Assembly (NCBI GenBank): GCA_964633225.1
Contig: CAZWFQ010000019.1
Span: 1 to 55,224 of the forward strand
Direction of reading: 5' to 3'
Length of the DNA: 55,224 nt
Origin: JAKQIM01 sp964633225
GTDB lineage: Bacteria; Chloroflexota; Anaerolineae; Anaerolineales; UBA4823
Positions 7,125 to 15,830 of the stretch are shown in pieces. Below the pieces are notes generated by a model. The model had not been told where the DNA came from, did no database searches, and was given only the letters and a program-made list of their open reading frames with translations. A program made the translations under genes and the position numbers. Every line of letters starts with the position of its first letter. Within the stretch, counting starts at the first letter, position 1.

Positions 7125-10100
7125 TTATTTTAACAGATCCTGCACGGCATTATTGAAGTCTTGCATCGAGAACGGTTTTTGCAGCCAGTGGACGTCCCCC
7201 TTTTCCAGGAGGACTTGATCGCGCAATTCTAACGGGTGCCCGGTAACGAACAACATACGCACCTCAGGCCAGCGCGCTTTGAGGGCTTTGTGCAGCGCCA
7301 CGCCGCCCATTTCTGGCATCACCACATCCGCAATTACCACAGCGATCTTCTTGTCTTGCTGTTCATAGATTGCCAGCGCTTCCAGGCCGTTGGATGCGCT
7401 GAGCACGTTGAATTGACGCGCCTCCAGCAGGGTCTGGAGGGCCGTCAGCGTGGCGGGGTCGTCTTCTACCACCAGCACCGTCTTGCCCACGCCGTTTAAC
7501 AGATTGGTGGCAGTTTGCCCTGTTTCGTCCAGGCTCTTTACTTCCAGGGCGGGCAGATAAACGGAGAATTTGGTGCCTGCCCCGGGTTGGGTGGCAACAT
7601 CGATCTGACCCTGGTGCTGCTGAATAATACCGTACACCTGTGCCAGCCCCAGCCCGGTGCCCTTGCCCACGGGCTTGGTGGTGAAGAAGGGGTCAAAAAT
7701 ATGCGGCAGGATGTCTGGCGAGATGCCAGCGCCGCTGTCGCTTACTTCGATGCAAATCCAGGTGCCGGGGGCCAGGCTGCTAGGGGTGGAGCGAGAGGCA
7801 TTTTCTACCAGCACATGCTTCAATTCGAAGCGCAGCGTGCCGCCCTGGGGCATGGCATCCCGCGCGTTCAAGGCCAGGTTCATAAAGACCTGCTGTAAAC
7901 GGGTCGGGTCGCCGTTGACCATGTAAGCGCCGGACTCGTACTTCAACACCAGGCGGATGGTTTCGGGCATCACGCGCGAGAGCAGTTTTTCGGTTTCTTT
8001 GATGAAAGGCAGCAGGTCGAGGGCGTTTTGCTCAACCACAGAGCGCCGGCTGAAGTCTAAGATCTGGCGGATGAGGCTGGTGGCGCGCTGCACTTGTTGT
8101 TGGATGATGCCCAGCCGGTCGCGACTTTCGGCCGAGAGGGCCGTATCGCGCATCAAGAGGTCGGCATAGATCAGGATAGCCGCCATGATGTTGTTGAAGT
8201 CGTGGGCAATCCCCGCCGCCAACTGCCCCACGGTTGCCAGGCGTTCGTGCAGCTTGATGCGCTCCTGGCTCTCGCGTTCTTGGGTCACATCGCGCAGCGT
8301 GATGACCCACTGGCGTTGTTCGCCGCCAATCGAGCGAGCTTCGGCTTCGATGATAGCCCGTGGCTGCTCTTTCAAGGTGATCTCAACCGGCAGCACTTCG
8401 CCGGTTACACCTGGGTTGGCGAATGTATTGCAGAACTCAGCCACGGCATACGGCCCCAGGTGGGTGAGCACTTCGCCCGGCTCGAGCGGATTCAAGCGGG
8501 CCAGGATCTGCCGTCCAAGCAGGTTAGCCACCAGCAGGCAGTATTTGTCATCCAGCAGCAGTACGCCAACGGGCAAGCGCTCAAGCAGGCTTTCCAGGCG
8601 GTACTGCTCAGCAGCCAGCCGGTCTACCAGGTCTTGGATCTGCTGGTAACTCTCGGCGTTGTTCATTGCCAGGGCGGCTTGTTGGCAAATGGCAGTCACC
8701 AGTTCCAGGTGATCTTCTGTGAAGGCGCCCGGCCGGTGGTGCAGCACGTTTAATACCCCCAGCAATTGTTCGTTATCTACGATGGGCGCAACCAGAGCAG
8801 CATGCACATCTTCGTCCAACCCCGGAACGTGCAGCCAGCGCGGATCTTGTTGGACGTCTGCTACATTTATAGCCATGCGGTTTTGGGCCGCCCAGCCAGT
8901 CAGGCCTTTGCCAGGGGCCAGGTTCATGGCAATATCCATCTTTTCAATCTCTGGCATCGAGCGCCCGTACAAGGCGCGCAGGTTCAGGCGGTCGGTGGCA
9001 GGTGTGTAGATGAAGGCTTCGCCTATCATCCCGCCAAGGGCCTGGCAGGTGAGGGTAAGCGCCCGGCCCAGGATCTCGTCGAAGTCGAGGGTGGTTGCCA
9101 GTTCGCGCCCCACATCATATAGCAGGCCCAGGTGACGGCGCTCGGTGGCGGCACGCTCGAACAAGCGAGCGTTTTCGATGGCGATCGCGGCCTGGTCGCC
9201 CAGCAGGCTGACCACGCGCAGCTCAGCTTCGCTGAATTGGTGCGGCTGTGGGTAAGAGATGTTCATCACCCCCACCACGCGCTGTCCAATCTTCAGCGGC
9301 AGGCCCATGGTGGCACCATCCCAGTTCTGCGGTGCATCAGCGTACAAGGGATGCGTTTTCATGTCAGAGACCACGGTTGGCTCGCCGCTCCTGGCTACGG
9401 TGTACGTCATGCCGTTGGGGCGCGGTTCAGCAATTGGCCGTCCGCGGCGTCCATCGGCCCACAAGGCGGCGCCAAAGGTCAGCCGGCCCCCGTTTTCGGT
9501 GTGGTACAGGTAGATGAGGGCATTCAGGGCGGCTGGCAAGAAGTGCAGGGCGCTTTCGAGAATGGCGTATAGCACCGCTTCTAGCTCCAGGCTGGCGGTC
9601 AGGCTCAGGCTGGCCTGGCGCAGGGCCATCAATTCGTTCGAGCGCTGTTCCTCTGCTTCGTACAGGCGGGCATTGTCAATGGCGGTGGCGGCATTGGAAG
9701 CGAAAGTCTGCGCCAGGGCAATTTCTTCCTGGCTAAAGCCCAGGGCATTGCTCCGGTCAATGCTGAACAGGCCGATCACCCGGTCGCGTACCCATAATGG
9801 GATGCCCAACCAAGATTTGATCTGGCTGCTGAATTGGGTCTTCTCCCAACGCTCATCTTCCTGCACGTCTTTGATCATCATCGGCTCGCCGGTGCGGGCC
9901 ACCGCGCCGCTGATCTGGTTGGTGTGCAAATTGAAGCTGATGCCTTCAATGACTTCGGGCGGGTAATCGCCCAGGCCGCGCCAGGCTTTGATGGCTACCT
10001 GGTCTCCCTCTACCAACATGGTAGAGCCGCTGTCGTAAGGCAAAATGCGCTGCAGTTGTTCCAACGAAACATTCAATACTTCATCTAGCGAGAGGGTGGC

Positions 10101-11678
10101 GCCGAGCATACGGGTGGCCTCACGCAGGGCGTCGGCACGCTCGCGGTTGGCGCGTTCTACTTCCAGCAGGCGGGCGTTATCAATGGCAATGGCGGCCTGG
10201 TCGGCAAACAGGCGCAGGAGGTCGGTGTCATCATCGTTGAAGCGCCGGCCCTTGTTGCTGTCTGTGACCTGTAAAACACCCGTGACCTGGTCGCGCCAGA
10301 TGAGGGGCACACTGAGGGCGGCGGTAAAGGGTTTATCGGTCTCATAATAAGCCAGGCGGCCTGGCCAGATGCTGTAATCATCAATGATCAGCGGCTTGCC
10401 TTGTTCAGCCACCCAACCGGCCGCGCCCTCGCCATATTTGATCACCATGCCGCCGTAGCGGTGGCCTGTTCCGGTCATTTCTTCGTAGATGTGCACTTCT
10501 CGGCGCAGGGTGTCGCACAAGGATAGGCTTCCGCCCGATGCGCCTAACAACTGGATGGCCTGTTCGATGATGGCATGCACCAACGAGTCCATATCATGCG
10601 GTGCGGTGATGGTCAGAGATGCGCTGTGCAGGGAGGCCAGCTCGGTGGCGTGGCGGCGCAGGGCATGTTCGGCCTGTTTGCGGGTGGAGATGTCGGTGAA
10701 TACGACCAGGGTTGCAATAAACTGTCCATTCTCAAATTGTGGGCTGCCGCTGACCTCCACGGTGATGCGGTGACCGCTCTTGCGCACCATCTCCAGCTCG
10801 TAGCGATCGGCTTTCCCCTCCCGCCGGCGTTGGTAAGCCTCATCCACCACGCTATGCTGNNNNNNNNNNNNNNNNNNNNNNNNNNNNNNNNNNNNNNNNN
10901 NNNNNNNNNNNNNNNNNNNNNNNNNNNNNNNNNNNNNNNNNNNNNNNNNNNNNNNNNNNTTGCCTTCTACAAAGCGCGGCGAGCCGCTGGCCAATACAGA
11001 GATGAGCGAGCCATCTTTGCGCTGCAGCGATATCTCATAACGATCTGAGATGCCTTGCTTGCGTCGATCGTAAGCTGCCTGCATACTGGGCTGTTGGTCG
11101 GGTGGAACAAGCGCCGACCAATGTTTGCCCATCAATTCTTCGGGCAGGTAACCGAACATTTGCGAGGCAGTGGGGTTGATGAAGTTGATGATTCCGTTCT
11201 CGTCAGTAACGGCAATGCCATCAAAAATGTTCTGGACGATATCTTCGTTAAAGCGCTTCAGGCGGCGCAGCTCTTCTTCGGCCAGTTTACGGGCTGCGCG
11301 CACGCGCGCTTCTTGCAGCTCGCGCTCTACGGCGGGCGCCAGGCGCACCAGGTCGTCTTTCATCAAATAATCGTGGGCGCCGGCTTTCATGGCGGTCACA
11401 GCCACTTCTTCGCCGATCGTCCCAGAGACCAGGATGAAGGGCAGATCGCGGCCATTCTTTTGCATTAACTGGAGGGCTGCCAGGCCGCTGAACCTGGGCA
11501 TTGAGTAATCGGCGATCACAAAATCCCAGGGCTCGCGGTCCAGCGCTTCTTGCATGGCTTGTGGGGTATCTACCCGGATGAAATACAAATCATAGCCGGC
11601 GCGCTTCAGTTCGCGCGACACCAGCATGGCGTCGTCTTCCGAGTCGTCAACCAGCAGCAGGCGTAAGGCAGGTTTCAT
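7125..11678 (-). CDS. Giant hybrid sensor histidine kinase (REC-PAS-PAS-GAFx4-PAS-HisKA-HATPase-REC), interrupted by an assembly gap
   Basis: In order from the N-terminus: receiver with phosphoacceptor Asp57 (VIADYSMPRFSG), PAS, the gap, a second PAS (QRRREGKADRYELEMVRK), four GAF domains (each ending like QAAIAIDNARLLE), a PAS-like domain (LPVGVLLLDDKYCLLVAN), HisKA with the H-box GIAHDFNNIMA, an HATPase (N-box NLALNARDAM, G1 DSGAGIS, F-box FDPFFTT, G2 GKGTGLGL) and a second receiver (VIADVVMPEMGG, KPF). About 1,480 residues are visible. No membrane segment is seen, so this is a cytoplasmic sensor for small ligands or redox state via GAF and PAS. The ATG overlaps the stop of the upstream receiver gene, placing it last in a three-gene signalling operon. 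The missing part is the end of one PAS and the start of the next. Confidence 0.9.
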   Translation of the reverse strand: MKPALRLLLVDDSEDDAMLVSRELKRAGYDLYFIRVDTPQAMQEALDREPWDFVIADYSMPRFSGLAALQLMQKNGRDLPFILVSGTIGEEVAVTAMKAGAHDYLMKDDLVRLAPAVERELQEARVRAARKLAEEELRRLKRFNEDIVQNIFDGIAVTDENGIINFINPTASQMFGYLPEELMGKHWSALVPPDQQPSMQAAYDRRKQGISDRYEISLQRKDGSLISVLASGSPRFVEGXXXXXXXXXXXXXXXXXXXXXXXXXXXXXXXXXXQHSVVDEAYQRRREGKADRYELEMVRKSGHRITVEVSGSPQFENGQFIATLVVFTDISTRKQAEHALRRHATELASLHSASLTITAPHDMDSLVHAIIEQAIQLLGASGGSLSLCDTLRREVHIYEEMTGTGHRYGGMVIKYGEGAAGWVAEQGKPLIIDDYSIWPGRLAYYETDKPFTAALSVPLIWRDQVTGVLQVTDSNKGRRFNDDDTDLLRLFADQAAIAIDNARLLEVERANRERADALREATRMLGATLSLDEVLNVSLEQLQRILPYDSGSTMLVEGDQVAIKAWRGLGDYPPEVIEGISFNLHTNQISGAVARTGEPMMIKDVQEDERWEKTQFSSQIKSWLGIPLWVRDRVIGLFSIDRSNALGFSQEEIALAQTFASNAATAIDNARLYEAEEQRSNELMALRQASLSLTASLELEAVLYAILESALHFLPAALNALIYLYHTENGGRLTFGAALWADGRRGRPIAEPRPNGMTYTVARSGEPTVVSDMKTHPLYADAPQNWDGATMGLPLKIGQRVVGVMNISYPQPHQFSEAELRVVSLLGDQAAIAIENARLFERAATERRHLGLLYDVGRELATTLDFDEILGRALTLTCQALGGMIGEAFIYTPATDRLNLRALYGRSMPEIEKMDIAMNLAPGKGLTGWAAQNRMAINVADVQQDPRWLHVPGLDEDVHAALVAPIVDNEQLLGVLNVLHHRPGAFTEDHLELVTAICQQAALAMNNAESYQQIQDLVDRLAAEQYRLESLLERLPVGVLLLDDKYCLLVANLLGRQILARLNPLEPGEVLTHLGPYAVAEFCNTFANPGVTGEVLPVEITLKEQPRAIIEAEARSIGGEQRQWVITLRDVTQERESQERIKLHERLATVGQLAAGIAHDFNNIMAAILIYADLLMRDTALSAESRDRLGIIQQQVQRATSLIRQILDFSRRSVVEQNALDLLPFIKETEKLLSRVMPETIRLVLKYESGAYMVNGDPTRLQQVFMNLALNARDAMPQGGTLRFELKHVLVENASRSTPSSLAPGTWICIEVSDSGAGISPDILPHIFDPFFTTKPVGKGTGLGLAQVYGIIQQHQGQIDVATQPGAGTKFSVYLPALEVKSLDETGQTATNLLNGVGKTVLVVEDDPATLTALQTLLEARQFNVLSASNGLEALAIYEQQDKKIAVVIADVVMPEMGGVALHKALKARWPEVRMLFVTGHPLELRDQVLLEKGDVHWLQKPFSMQDFNNAVQDLLK
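10860..10959. other. Assembly gap (100 N) inside the hybrid kinase
   Basis: Exactly 100 N. Flanking codons encode the tails of two tandem PAS domains, so the hidden DNA should hold the end of one and the first half of the next, probably more than 200 bp. The frame stays open across it only because 2 + 100 nt happens to be divisible by three. Confidence 0.9.
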
Positions 11679-12130
11679 CGCATGACGCGCTTCCCCTTAG
11701 GGGGTGGGACGTTCAACACCAGCCAATACAGCTTTAGTTGTTTGACCGATTCGATGAATTGATCAAAATCCACCGGCTTGCGGATGTAACTGTTGGCGCC
11801 GCGGCTGTAGCTCTCGATGATATCGATTTCTTCATCGGATGAAGTTAATACCACCACCGGCAGATGGCAGGTACGCTTATCGCTGCGGATGCGCTGCAAA
11901 ACTTCCAGCCCGTCGAGCTTTGGCAGCTTGAGGTCCAGCAGGATCAACTCGGGCACCTGTTCTGTATCCCGTCCATCATAAGCACCGGATCCAAATAGAA
12001 AGTCCAGTGCCTCGGCGCCATCGCGGGCAACCACAATGTCGTTGGCAACCTGGCTGGTGCGCAAGGCGCGCATGGTCAGCAGCTCGTCATCGGGGTTGTC
12101 TTCTACCAGGAGAATGAATTTGCGTTCCAT
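11675..12130 (-). CDS. Rcp1-like single-domain response regulator
   Basis: The 151-residue receiver has LLVEDNPDDELL (acidic pocket Glu10-Asp11), phosphoacceptor Asp66 in LILLDLKLPKLDG, VVVLTSSDEE and the Lys in SYIRKPVDFDQF. The DNPDDELL start and the loop before LDLKLPKLDG mark the Rcp1 family, receivers that pair with phytochrome-like or GAF/PAS kinases. GAGG lies 4 nt before the ATG. It sits 6 nt after the stop of the PAS-GAF kinase and overlaps the next gene by 4 nt, so the three form an operon and probably a phosphorelay. Confidence 0.9.
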   Translation of the reverse strand: MERKFILLVEDNPDDELLTMRALRTSQVANDIVVARDGAEALDFLFGSGAYDGRDTEQVPELILLDLKLPKLDGLEVLQRIRSDKRTCHLPVVVLTSSDEEIDIIESYSRGANSYIRKPVDFDQFIESVKQLKLYWLVLNVPPPKGKRVMR

Positions 12131-12136
12131 AAAACC

Positions 12137-13786
12137 TCACCCTTGCAGTGTGAAATAAAAAGTGGCGCCCTGCTCAACTTGCCCCTCGGCCCATATGCGC
12201 CCACCATGGCGGTGGATGACCCGCTGCACGGTTGCCAGCCCAATGCCGGTGCCTTCAAATTCGGTCACCGCGTGCAGGCGTTGAAAAGCGCCAAATAGTT
12301 TGCCGACGTAACTCATGTCGAAGCCGGCTCCGTTATCCCTGACAAAGAATACGCGCTCGCCGTCGATCTCGGTTTGACCGAACTCAATCCGGCTGTACGG
12401 CAGTTTGCTGGTGAATTTCCAGGCATTGCCCAGTAGATTTTCTAGCGCCACGCGCAGTAGACGGATATCCCCATCCACCACCAGGCCAGGGGCGATGATG
12501 CAGTCAGCCTGGCGCTCGGGCTGTAGGGTGGAGAGGTCGGTCAGCACTTCGCTGGCTAATGTGCTCAGATCCACTCGCTCGCGGTGCATCTCGCCGCGCG
12601 TCAGGCGCGAGAGCTTGAGCAGGTCGCTGATCAATTGCCCCATGCGCCGGGTGGCAGTGCGAACGCGGTGCAGATAATCCAGCCCGGTTGAATCCAGGCT
12701 GGCGGCGTAATCTTCCAACAATGCCTGGCTAAAACCATCAATTGCGCGCAACGGGGCACGCAGATCGTGCGAGACGGAATAGGCAAAGGCCTCCAGCTCT
12801 TTGTTGACCGCGGTCAACTCGGCTGTGCGCTCGGCAACACTCTTTTCCAGGTGGGCGGCGTGCAGTTGCACCTGCTCGTAGAGACGTGTGTTTTCGATGG
12901 CTACCGCCAGTTGTTCTGCCATCACGCTCAAGATGACCAGATCGTTATCGGTGAAGGCAGATTCGGCTGTGCTTTGGAAGGTCAGCGCGCCGATGCGTTG
13001 GCCGCGGCTGATCAACGGCAGAGCGACTTCGGAACGGGTATCGGGCAGGCGGGGGTTGCTGAAGTGGACGGCATCCTGGCCCACATCCAGGGCAATGCGC
13101 GGCAGCCCATTGGCAATGCTCCACCCGATCATTGATCCATCGCCCACCTTGAGCTTATGTCCTGCTTTGATCATCTCTTGACCAGCCTCACCGGTGCCGG
13201 CGCGCAGCTCGGCGTATTCGCCGGATTCGTCTACCAAAAAGAGGCCTACATAATAATAATCAAATGTTTCTTTGATCTTTTCTACGGTTTGGGCGATCAG
13301 TTCTTGGGTGTCTAGCAGGGTGCTGACGCTGGTAGCTACTTCGGCAGCAAGCTGGAGATGGCGGGAACGGTGTTCGTGCGCGTGCAGCAGTTGTTCGCGT
13401 TCTTGCTCTGCCTGGCGCCGTTGGGTCAAATCGATCCCAAAGCCAATGAACTCAACCAGTTCGTCCCCCTCGTAGCGGCTGATCAGGTTCCACGAGATGA
13501 TGCGTGGAAAGCCTTCTTTGGTCGTAATGGTCATTTCGTAATCCAGCAGATCCACTTCTTCCAGGGTGTCCAGTACGCCCTGGGCGATCTGTTGGTAATC
13601 ATCCCCTGGGAAGAGAACGCGCCAAAAATTATGGCCGATCAGCTCTTCTGCTCGATAACCGGTCAAGCGTTCACCAGCCGGGTTGATTGCTACCGTGCTG
13701 CCATCTGGCGCCAGGCAACATATCATCACCGGTGCATCGGTGAATATCTGCTGATAGAAATTTGGGTCGAGGGTTGGTTGCGCCAT
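12137..13786 (-). CDS. PAS-GAF sensor histidine kinase
   Basis: The 549-residue protein has an N-terminal PAS domain (IFTDAPVMICCLAPDGSTVAI...; residues 10-135), a coiled linker, a GAF domain (about 165-320, ending QLAVAIENTRLYE), a coiled coil, HisKA with YSVSHDLRAPLRAIDG, and an HATPase (NLLGNAWKF, DNGAGFDM, GTGIGLATV). The SHDLRAPLRA phosphoacceptor motif is shared with phytochrome-type kinases that signal to Rcp1 receivers, matching the next gene. The start at 13786 is preferred over an open frame from 13876, because the latter begins inside the terminator hairpin and upstream of the likely -10 (complement of 13803-13808). GGAAAGGG precedes the chosen ATG. No membrane helices are seen. 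Confidence 0.9.
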   Translation of the reverse strand: MAQPTLDPNFYQQIFTDAPVMICCLAPDGSTVAINPAGERLTGYRAEELIGHNFWRVLFPGDDYQQIAQGVLDTLEEVDLLDYEMTITTKEGFPRIISWNLISRYEGDELVEFIGFGIDLTQRRQAEQEREQLLHAHEHRSRHLQLAAEVATSVSTLLDTQELIAQTVEKIKETFDYYYVGLFLVDESGEYAELRAGTGEAGQEMIKAGHKLKVGDGSMIGWSIANGLPRIALDVGQDAVHFSNPRLPDTRSEVALPLISRGQRIGALTFQSTAESAFTDNDLVILSVMAEQLAVAIENTRLYEQVQLHAAHLEKSVAERTAELTAVNKELEAFAYSVSHDLRAPLRAIDGFSQALLEDYAASLDSTGLDYLHRVRTATRRMGQLISDLLKLSRLTRGEMHRERVDLSTLASEVLTDLSTLQPERQADCIIAPGLVVDGDIRLLRVALENLLGNAWKFTSKLPYSRIEFGQTEIDGERVFFVRDNGAGFDMSYVGKLFGAFQRLHAVTEFEGTGIGLATVQRVIHRHGGRIWAEGQVEQGATFYFTLQG

Positions 13787-13802
13787 GAAGACCCTTTCCA
13801 GA

Positions 13803-13808
13803 ATTATA
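13803..13808 (-). promoter_or_regulatory. -10 box of the kinase/receiver operon
   Basis: TATAAT on the minus strand is 16 nt before the ATG at 13786, with GGAAAGGG between. The box lies 34 bp after the terminator of the upstream fhs gene. Confidence 0.5.
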
Positions 13809-13841
13809 GACCAGATTGGGAAAAGATGGTATGGCTGGGGA

Positions 13842-13898
13842 TTCCGAAAACGAAAGGTGGGCTGTGCAAAAAGCACAGCCCACCTTTCGTTTTCGGAA
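13842..13898. terminator. Perfect 26-bp hairpin terminator after fhs
   Basis: TTCCGAAAACGAAAGGTGGG... (13842-13867) is exactly complementary to 13873-13898, with an AAAAA loop. It starts 3 bp after the fhs stop codon and separates it from the kinase promoter. It lacks a long T-run after the stem; A-rich and T-rich tracts are inside the arms. Confidence 0.75.
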
Positions 13899-13901
13899 GT
13901 T

Positions 13902-15699
13902 TTAGAATAGCCCTACTACGCGCCCTGTCTCCAGGTCCAGGTCTACATCGTAGAATACCGGGCGGGTGGGCAGGCCGGGCATGGTGCGCATGGTGCCCAG
14001 CAAGGGGTACAGGAAACCCGCCCCTACCGATGCGCGGATATCGCGGATGGGGATGCGGTAGCCCTTCGGCACGCCCTTCAGGCTGGGGTCGTGGCTCAGG
14101 CTGAGGTGGGTCTTTGCCATGCACAGCGGCAGTTGGTCGAAGCCCAGGCGGGTGTACAGTTCGATCTTTGCTTCGGCCTCGGGCAGGTAATCGACACCGT
14201 CGGCGCCGTAAATCTGGGTGCAGATGGTTTCAATCTTCTCTTTGATGGACATCTCCAGTGGGTAAAGGAACTGGAAGTTGGTGGGCTTTTCGGCCGCTTT
14301 GATCACGGCCTCAGCCAGCTTCACGGCGCCGGCCCCGCCCTCCATCCAGTGGCGGCAAACGACGGCATCCTCGGCGCCGGCCTCTACCGAAGCCTGACGG
14401 ATCAACTCTACCTCGGCCGCGGTGTCATCTTTGAAGGAGTTGATGGCTACCACCACGTTGATGCCAAACCGTTTGGCGTTGTGGATATGGTGCTGCAAGT
14501 TGCCCAGCCCGGCGCGCAGCAGATCCAGGTTCTCTTCGGTGTAAGCTGCATCCAGCGGCTTGCCAGCCACCACCTTGGGTCCGCCGCCGTGCATCTTGAG
14601 GGCGCGCACGGTGGCTACCAGCACCACAACCTGTGGGACCAGGCCCGAGTAGCGGCACTTGATGTCGAAGAACTTTTCCATGCCAATATCGGCGCCGAAG
14701 CCCGATTCGGTGACCACGTAGTCGGCCAGNNNNNNNNNNNNNNNNNNNNNNNNNNNNNNNNNNNNNNNNNNNNNNNNNNNNNNNNNNNNNNNNNNNNNNN
14801 NNNNNNNNNNNNNNNNNNNNNNNNNNNNNGCGCATGTCGGCCAGGTCGGCGGTGAGGGCCAGAATGGCCATGATCTCACTTGCCACGGTGATATCGTACC
14901 CGGTCTGGCGTTCGTTGCCGGCCTCTTCGGGGCCCTGCCCGATGGTGATGGCGCGCAGGAAGCGATCGTTGGTGTCCACCACGCGCCGCCAGGTGATCGA
15001 ATCGGCGTCAATATCCAGGCGAGCAAAGCAGGAGCGCTCTTCGGGGGTCAGGTCGTTGGGATCGGTTTTTTCGATGCCTAGCTTCTTCAGGCGGCGGATC
15101 ATAGAGGGTGAGAAACGCCGGTTGCCCTGTTTGTCGAGCGGGCAGAGGGCGTTGAAGAGCTTGGTGTCGTCGGCCTGGGCGCGCTCGTGCAAGATGCGGG
15201 CGTCGATGGCTGCGGCAATCAAGTTGTTGGCTGCGGTGATGGCGTGGATGTCACCGGTCAGGTGCAGGTTGAAATCTTCCATCGGGATCACCTGGCTGTA
15301 GCCGCCGCCGGCTGCGCCGCCCTTGATGCCAAAGGTGGGCCCCTGGCTGGGCTGGCGGATGCAGGTGAAGACGCGCTTGCCCAGGTGGGCGCCCAGAGCC
15401 TGGCTCAGGCCGACCATGGTGGTGCTTTTGCCTTCGCCCAGCGGGGTGGGGGTAATGGCGGTCACATCGACATAAATGCCGTTGGGCACGTCTTTCAGAC
15501 GCTCTAAGACGCTCAGGCGCACCTTGGCTTTGTGCTCGCCGTGCATTTCAAGCTCAGATGGCAAGATACCAATTTCCTCTGCCACCTGGGTGATGGGTTT
15601 CAGGTCAGCTTCCTGCGCAATCTCAATGTCCGAGGGAACGGGCAGGCGTAGTTTTAGTTTCAATGGAGTAAATGGACGAGAGCCAGTTTTTATAGGCAT
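13902..15699 (-). CDS. fhs: Formate-tetrahydrofolate ligase, long eukaryote-like type, interrupted by an assembly gap
   Basis: The enzyme makes 10-formyl-THF from formate, THF and ATP. The N-terminal part (290 residues) holds TPTPLGEGKSTT (ATP site) and FGIKGGAAGGGYSQV. The C-terminal part (275 residues) has VTESGFGADIGMEKFF, VATVRALKMHGGGPK and DIRASVGAGFLYP. An insertion of about 60 residues after AANNLIAAAIDARI (RRLKKLGIEKTDPNDLT, FARLDIDADSITW) is absent from Moorella-type enzymes but present in eukaryotic C1-THF synthases. The halves lie in different frames only because the 100-N gap is not the true length; by comparison about 70-75 residues are missing. AAGGAGA precedes the ATG. With PFOR in the same window it fits anaerobic one-carbon and acetyl metabolism (inference). 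Confidence 0.93.
14730..14829. other. Assembly gap (100 N) inside fhs
   Basis: Exactly 100 N. Both edges fall on codon boundaries of the same gene, so the true gap is a multiple of three. The missing segment corresponds to the conserved ALKDAIKPNL...GPFANIAHG region of the family, about 210-225 bp. Confidence 0.9.
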
Positions 15700-15725
15700 A
15701 ATATTAAGTATCTCCTTCTTTATGT

Positions 15726-15753
15726 TTTATACTGTTTATTCTTCTATTGTCAC
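15726..15753 (-). promoter_or_regulatory. Promoter of fhs
   Basis: On the minus strand GTGACA (complement of 15748-15753) and TATAAA (complement of 15726-15731) are 16 bp apart, about 26 nt before the ATG. Just upstream the minus strand has the near-direct repeat TTGCAAAAGTTGCAAAG, a possible operator. Confidence 0.55.
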
Positions 15754-15830
15754 AGAACTTTGCAACTTTTGCAAGGTTTATAATCCTAATTGCGGCATGC
15801 AAGGTGTCATCCAGTGCCGCGCGGCTGGTC

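Noticed and set aside
13787..13876. Thirty extra N-terminal residues of the PAS-GAF kinase
   Set aside because: They would start inside the terminator hairpin and upstream of the promoter; the residues do not resemble a PAS domain.
14425..15026. A frameshift in formate-THF ligase
   Set aside because: The two frames meet only at the N gap and both edges are clean codon boundaries, so the spacer length explains it.
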